Of a DNA stretch of 11,104 nt, positions 7,197 through 11,104 are shown piece by piece. Numbering within the stretch: the stretch's first letter is position 1; every line of letters begins with the position of its first letter. A program made the position numbers and the translations under genes. This DNA is from an uncultured Bacteroidales bacterium (GTDB lineage: Bacteria > Bacteroidota > Bacteroidia > Bacteroidales > UBA932), in contig CABTXO010000027.1 in the NCBI GenBank assembly GCA_902488725.1, positions 1 through 11,104 on the forward strand. Direction: 5' to 3'. Under the pieces are notes generated by a model. It did not search any database. It saw only the letters and a program-made list of their open reading frames with translations, and was not told the origin of the DNA.

Positions 7197-7256
7197 CAGC
7201 CATTCGGCGTTGTCCAAGCCTGCCGGAACTGTTTTTTATTCAAATCACCTTATAAA

Positions 7257-8471
7257 ATGAAACAGAACCTTCTTTTCTTCCTGGCTGCCATCTGGATGTT
7301 GGCGGCCTGCCAGCCTGCCCGCAAAAGTGTCACGATCCAGGGATCGGTCCAGTTCACCGAGCCCGGGTACACGGTGTCCCTCACTTCCTACCATGACCAC
7401 GTCGTCGATACGGTCAAGGTCGTGCCCGTGGGCGGGGACAAACGGTACTCCATGACCCTCGAAGGCGTGAAACCCGGCGTCTACGATCTGAACTGCAGCT
7501 ATTGGCAGACCGTCTCCGTCTGGGTGGAAGACGAGGACATGACCGTCGACTTCCGGGGCAAGGACACGGCGAAGATCGTGATCAAGAATCCCCCCTTCGT
7601 GCTGATCAAGGACAGCCCGAAAAACGAGATCATGAACGAGCTGAATTTCAATGAATACCGCAACTACCAGAACATGATCGCAATTGCGCAGGCCTCCTAC
7701 CGGTCTTCGTTCGCGTCCGAAGCGGACAAAAACCGCCTGACCGGCTGCCTGTACGATGCCAACAACGCGGACATGGATGCCCGGAACCGCTACTTGCTTG
7801 ACAAGTATGCCTCCTGGACCAGCGTGCTCGCCGTGATCGGCCGCCTGAATCCGATCGAAGACGAGGATCTCATCGCGCACGCTTTCAAGCAGCTGGAGGA
7901 GGCGCATCCCGGCTATGCCCCGAGCGCCGAACTGAAAGAGCGTCTGGCGCAGGAGAAGGAGCGCAAGCTCCGGATGATGCCCGGACAGGTGGCCCCCGAC
8001 TTTGCCTGCGCAGGACTGGACGGAAAGGAGATCGGTCCCGCCGCCTTCCGCGGAAAGATCCTGCTGATGGACTTCTGGGCTTCCTGGTGCGGCCCCTGCC
8101 GCGGAGAAGTGCCCAACCTCAAGAAAGCCTATGCGCAGTTCAAGGGCAAAGGCGTGGAATTCCTCAGCGTTTCCATCGATGCCAAACCCGAAGACTGGAA
8201 GAAGGCACTGGAAGAAGAAGGCATGGCGTGGCCACAGGTTCTTGCGCCGGAAGCCGGGGCGAAAATCATGGACTTGTATCAGTTTTCGGGCATTCCTTTC
8301 ATTCTGCTGCTCGACACCGAAGGAAAGATCGTCGCGAAGAATCTCCGGGGAGAAGCCATCGGAAAAGCCATTGACGACCTGCTGAACGGCATCCGCCCCG
8401 GAGACGAGGAAAAAGCCGTGCCGATGGCGGCCGGCGGCATGATGACCCCCGCAACGCCCGTCGAAAAGTAA
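7257..8471 (+). CDS. DUF4369-thioredoxin lipoprotein (TlpA/ResA-like thiol-disulfide protein)
   Basis: A 404-residue envelope protein. A lipoprotein signal peptide ends in LAAC with Cys18 as the lipidated residue. A beta-rich DUF4369-type domain follows at about residues 24-110, then a helical linker at 120-238. A TlpA/ResA-like thioredoxin domain spans about 243-380, with the active site WCGPC (277-281) and the cis-proline motif GIPF (Pro347). The C terminus (387-404) is a flexible Ala/Met/Pro/Gly-rich tail. The family reduces or shuffles disulfides of exported proteins; this architecture is very common and multiplied in Bacteroidetes. The frame is open upstream to an ATG at 7146, but only the ATG at 7257 begins with a signal peptide, and the promoter at 7167-7196 lies within the longer version. 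It is the first gene of an operon with the propeller lipoprotein (25-base gap) and the SusC-like receptor. Redox partner unknown. Confidence 0.92.
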   Translation: MKQNLLFFLAAIWMLAACQPARKSVTIQGSVQFTEPGYTVSLTSYHDHVVDTVKVVPVGGDKRYSMTLEGVKPGVYDLNCSYWQTVSVWVEDEDMTVDFRGKDTAKIVIKNPPFVLIKDSPKNEIMNELNFNEYRNYQNMIAIAQASYRSSFASEADKNRLTGCLYDANNADMDARNRYLLDKYASWTSVLAVIGRLNPIEDEDLIAHAFKQLEEAHPGYAPSAELKERLAQEKERKLRMMPGQVAPDFACAGLDGKEIGPAAFRGKILLMDFWASWCGPCRGEVPNLKKAYAQFKGKGVEFLSVSIDAKPEDWKKALEEEGMAWPQVLAPEAGAKIMDLYQFSGIPFILLLDTEGKIVAKNLRGEAIGKAIDDLLNGIRPGDEEKAVPMAAGGMMTPATPVEK

Positions 8472-8496
8472 TCTTCACAAACACAAACGATAAAAA

Positions 8497-9993
8497 ATGA
8501 AACTTTCCAAAATTTCCGCACTGTTCGCAATTGCAGCGCTCACGGCAACGCTGTTGCCGTCCTGCCAAAAGGAGGACGACTCCCCTTTCGGCATCCTCAC
8601 GATGTCCTTGACCATGCCGAACGGCAAAACCGTTGCCTGTGCGGTCAACCAGGAACTGCTTACCATCGACAATGCCGCCGACCCGGTGGAAGTCGGCATG
8701 CCCGCCCCCCTGTACACCATGAAGGTGACATACACGGCCACCCTGGACACCAAGGTGACCTACAACGGAGCGGACCTCGTTTCCGGCGAGACGGCGATCG
8801 ACTTCTCCGCCCCGGTGACGCTGGTCGCATCCAAACAGGGCAAGAAGACCGTCCGGACCAACACCTACACGGTGACGCTCAAGTCCGATGCCAACGACAA
8901 GAGCGAGACGGAAGGCAAGAAAGTGAACGCCGACATGACCTCCGGCGGCTTCCCGAAGGCCCTGTACTATGATATCGCCCTGTTCAAGGATGCCTTCTGG
9001 GCCATCACCGCAACCTATCCGAACGGAACTTCCCCGAAAGATCCCGCCTTCTACCATGTGTACAAGTCCATCGACGGCATCTCCTGGGAGAAGGTGGAGA
9101 CCAACCTCAAGATCATCGGTGGCGTCGGCGCGCGGCTGGTGGTGTTCAAAGACAAACTCTGGTCTTTCGGAGGCGGACGCTACTACGGCACCGACGAAGA
9201 GGGCAATGAATCCAGCCTCAGCTGGGACGGTGTCAGTCCCGAGATGGACATCCCCGAGTTTTTTGTGTATTCGACTCCCGACGGAACCAACTGGACGAAG
9301 GAGACAGTCGAGGTCGAGGGCAGCGCTTTTGCGCTCCCCGGTTGCATCGATCCGAAGGTGGTCAACACGGGCAGCACGCTGGTCTATCTGGGCAGCCTCG
9401 TAGCCTCGTTCGGCATGCTGCAGGGTGCAGCCGCCATCGTCACGTCCACGGACGGCATCCACTGGAAGGTGAATGCGGATGCCAACAAGGCTGAAAACGC
9501 CGGTGCGGCATTTCTCAGTGAAAAAATCAACAGCTGCGCCTATTCCTTCAACGGAAAGTTGTACAACGCCGGAGGTTTCGATAATTTCGTGGATCCCAAA
9601 TATTTGAAGAAGAACGTGTTCGTGTCCGCGGACAACGGCGCCACCTGGTCCCTCGCGGCGGAAGACGGTGGCTTCGGCCCGCGCTTCGGCATGCGCGTCG
9701 TCGGGACGGACAAGGTGCTCTACATGGTCGGCGGTCAGACTTTCGACAAAGACGGTACAACCCCCATCGTCTCCAATCAGGTTTACCGTTCCACGGACGG
9801 AGCGCATTGGACAGCCCTTTCCGGCGAGAATGCAATAGCTTCCGCTTTTGAAGGACGCGTTCGCGCCAACGCCGTTGCCTACGGTGACATGATGTGGGTG
9901 TTCGGCGGAAGAGGACTCACCAGTGGCTTCTACGGTGCCATCGACGCCAAGGATCCGGTACTGTACGATGTCTGGAAGAAGCGCATCAAATAG
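8497..9993 (+). CDS. lipoprotein with predicted six-bladed propeller (Asp-box/kelch-like; possibly DUF6242)
   Basis: A 498-residue lipoprotein with signal peptide and lipobox LPSC (Cys23), followed by the acidic QKEDD. An N-terminal Ig-like beta domain covers about residues 30-130. From about 158 to the end, kelch-like strands such as KDKLWSFGGG (218-227), NGKLYNAGG (352-360), DKVLYMVGG (405-413) and GDMMWVFGG (463-471) alternate with Asp-box-like turns: SIDGISW (191-197), STPDGTNW (259-266), STDGIHW (317-323), SADNGATW (377-384) and STDGAHW (432-438). Only the fourth is a canonical Asp box. Spacing suggests six blades. Asp-box propellers are often sialidases or binding proteins, but no sialidase catalytic residues are evident, so a binding or scaffold role is more likely. 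From memory the layout resembles DUF6242 proteins of Bacteroidetes; that name is unchecked. The start follows AACGATAAAAA, the A-rich type of the phylum. Confidence 0.85.
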   Translation: MKLSKISALFAIAALTATLLPSCQKEDDSPFGILTMSLTMPNGKTVACAVNQELLTIDNAADPVEVGMPAPLYTMKVTYTATLDTKVTYNGADLVSGETAIDFSAPVTLVASKQGKKTVRTNTYTVTLKSDANDKSETEGKKVNADMTSGGFPKALYYDIALFKDAFWAITATYPNGTSPKDPAFYHVYKSIDGISWEKVETNLKIIGGVGARLVVFKDKLWSFGGGRYYGTDEEGNESSLSWDGVSPEMDIPEFFVYSTPDGTNWTKETVEVEGSAFALPGCIDPKVVNTGSTLVYLGSLVASFGMLQGAAAIVTSTDGIHWKVNADANKAENAGAAFLSEKINSCAYSFNGKLYNAGGFDNFVDPKYLKKNVFVSADNGATWSLAAEDGGFGPRFGMRVVGTDKVLYMVGGQTFDKDGTTPIVSNQVYRSTDGAHWTALSGENAIASAFEGRVRANAVAYGDMMWVFGGRGLTSGFYGAIDAKDPVLYDVWKKRIK

Positions 9994-10004
9994 CCGGACC
10001 CCGG

Positions 10005-11104
10005 ATGGATCAGCTGCGCTATTTCCTGATCCTCTGTCTGACACTCTTTTCGATGACCGTCGCCCGCGCCCAGAGCCGGGTGACGGTTACCGGAAAGGTT
10101 GAGGATGAAGGGGGTCTCCCGTTGCCGGCCGCTGCCGTATTCGTCAAAGGCACGAGACACGGGACCGTCACGAAAGAGGACGGAACCTATTCGCTCACCG
10201 TGGACGGAAATGCCGTCCTGACCTATTCCAGCCTGGGCTACATCACGGAAGAACAACCTGTCAAAGGCCGCGGCGTCATTTCGGTTGTCCTGAAGGAGGA
10301 CAAGAACATGATCGCCGAAACCATCGTGACAGGCTACAGCAAACAGGAGCGGCGGGACATCACCGGGGCCATTTCCTCGGTCGCCCTGCCGGAAATCGTC
10401 TCTTCCGGCCACAGCGTGGACCAGCTGCTGGCCGGGCGTGCGGCCGGGGTGTTCGTGTCGGCTTCGTCCGGCGCCCTGGGTTCGGCCAACCTGCTGACCA
10501 TCCGGGGTGTGACCTCCATCATGGGGGACAACAACCCCTTGTATGTCGTTGACGGCGTTCCCATCTACGGGACCGACCGGAACTCCAACTCGGTCAGCAC
10601 GACCGGCGGCGTGATTCCGGGGGTTGCCCTGGGCGGCATGAGCACGGGCGGCGGCACGCTCCAGTACGACGACGACATGATCAACCAGAACTATGAGCGG
10701 AATCCCCTGCTGGCCCTGAATCCCGAAGATATCGAATCGATCGAAATCCTGAAGGATGCCTACGCCACGGCCATCTACGGCTCCCGGGGCGCGGCCGGCG
10801 TGATCCTCATCACAACCCGGAAGGGATCGGCGGAAAGATCGCAGGTCTCGGTCAACTACAGCCTGTCGCTGGACACCCCCATGGGCAAGATTCCCGTCCT
10901 GAACGGGGATGAATATGCCCAGGTATATTCCATGTACTACCCCTCCGGCAGCTACAAGTTCCAGAGAGGCGTCAACACGGACTGGGTGGATGCCGTGACC
11001 CGCACGGCCGTAAGCCACAAGGCCTCGGCATCGGTCAACGGCGGGACGGACAAGATCCGCTATTTCATCAGCCTCGGCTATTCCGACGCGCAGTCGTACG
11101 TGAT
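10005..11104 (+). CDS. SusC/RagA-family TonB-linked outer membrane receptor, partial
   Basis: The first 366 residues of a SusC-like TonB-dependent transporter; the beta-barrel C terminus lies past the right edge. The order is a signal peptide with likely cleavage after ARA (20-22), then a carboxypeptidase-regulatory-like domain at about 26-98 (VTGKVEDEGGLPLPAAAVFVKG). The linker motif IVTGYSKQERRDITGA (107-122) comes next, followed by the plug domain. The plug shows LLAGRAAGVFV (141-151), IRGVTSI (166-172), PLYVVDGVPIYG (178-189) and the hallmark LNPEDIESIEILKDAYATAI (238-257) with YGSRGAAGVILITT. Such receptors import oligosaccharides, peptides or other large nutrients with a SusD-type lipoprotein, usually encoded just downstream. 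The ATG follows the propeller gene stop by 11 bases. An insertion rich in Gly and Thr (about 192-235) sits inside the plug. The substrate is not deducible here. Confidence 0.94.
   Translation, partial: MDQLRYFLILCLTLFSMTVARAQSRVTVTGKVEDEGGLPLPAAAVFVKGTRHGTVTKEDGTYSLTVDGNAVLTYSSLGYITEEQPVKGRGVISVVLKEDKNMIAETIVTGYSKQERRDITGAISSVALPEIVSSGHSVDQLLAGRAAGVFVSASSGALGSANLLTIRGVTSIMGDNNPLYVVDGVPIYGTDRNSNSVSTTGGVIPGVALGGMSTGGGTLQYDDDMINQNYERNPLLALNPEDIESIEILKDAYATAIYGSRGAAGVILITTRKGSAERSQVSVNYSLSLDTPMGKIPVLNGDEYAQVYSMYYPSGSYKFQRGVNTDWVDAVTRTAVSHKASASVNGGTDKIRYFISLGYSDAQSYV

Noticed and set aside
7061..7243. 60-codon minus-strand ORF in the divergent intergenic region
   Set aside because: It overlaps the start of the amidase gene and the opposing promoter, has no recognisable domain, and its composition is unremarkable.
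7146..7256. Upstream in-frame extension of the DUF4369-thioredoxin gene
   Set aside because: It would bury the lipoprotein signal peptide 37 residues in and would start upstream of the likely transcription start near 7203.
8299..10044. 581-codon minus-strand ORF opposite the two lipoprotein genes
   Set aside because: It lies antisense to two genes with clear signal peptides, domains and motifs. Its translation is rich in Arg, Gly, His and Val without recognisable motifs, as expected of a GC-rich shadow frame.
9930..11018. 362-codon minus-strand ORF opposite the SusC-like gene
   Set aside because: It is antisense to an unmistakable SusC plug domain and has no motif of its own.

Overview
The window comes from a GC-rich member of the Bacteroidetes, probably Bacteroidales. 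The evidence is a SusC/RagA-type TonB-linked receptor, a DUF4369-thioredoxin lipoprotein, A-rich translation starts mostly without Shine-Dalgarno sequences, and promoter candidates of the phylum's TTG...TAnnTTTG type. The genus cannot be fixed from this stretch.

The left half (1-6193, minus strand) is a compact branched-chain amino acid operon. In transcription order it holds a leader peptide, ilvD (dihydroxy-acid dehydratase), ilvB and ilvN (acetolactate synthase large and small subunits), ilvC (ketol-acid reductoisomerase) and a LeuA/CimA-family synthase that runs off the left edge. Spacing is very tight: ilvD and ilvB overlap by ATGA, ilvB and ilvN are 7 nt apart, ilvN and ilvC 19 nt apart, and ilvC and the synthase share one base (TGATG). 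Together the four ilv enzymes cover the common isoleucine/valine route. The fifth gene leads to leucine, or to isoleucine if it is a citramalate synthase.

The most notable find is in the 244 bases before ilvD (6044-6287). No long ORF lies there, but the minus strand encodes a 20-residue peptide (6131-6193) with eleven consecutive Ile/Leu/Val codons. A strong intrinsic terminator (6053-6088) follows just before ilvD. An 11-nt segment over the peptide's stop codon (6126-6136) is perfectly complementary to the 5' arm and first loop base of that terminator. This is a complete ribosome-mediated attenuator: stalling on Ile/Leu/Val codons frees the segment to form an antiterminator, while translation to the stop codon covers it and lets the terminator fold. 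It appears to use only two alternative structures, without the extra protector hairpin of the enterobacterial versions.

The middle (6288-7064, minus strand) holds a nitrilase-superfamily amidase, most like the omega-amidase (YafV/Nit2) group. It precedes the ilv leader on the same strand but is probably a separate unit.

The right part (7257 to the edge, plus strand) is a three-gene envelope operon behind a good Bacteroidetes promoter (7167-7196). It encodes a DUF4369-thioredoxin lipoprotein, a lipoprotein with a predicted beta-propeller carrying Asp-box and kelch-like motifs, and the first 366 residues of a SusC-like outer membrane receptor. The genes are 25 and 11 bases apart. The three products are expected at the cell envelope: a thiol-disulfide protein, a propeller lipoprotein that could bind ligand, and a TonB-dependent importer. 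The substrate cannot be read from the sequence.
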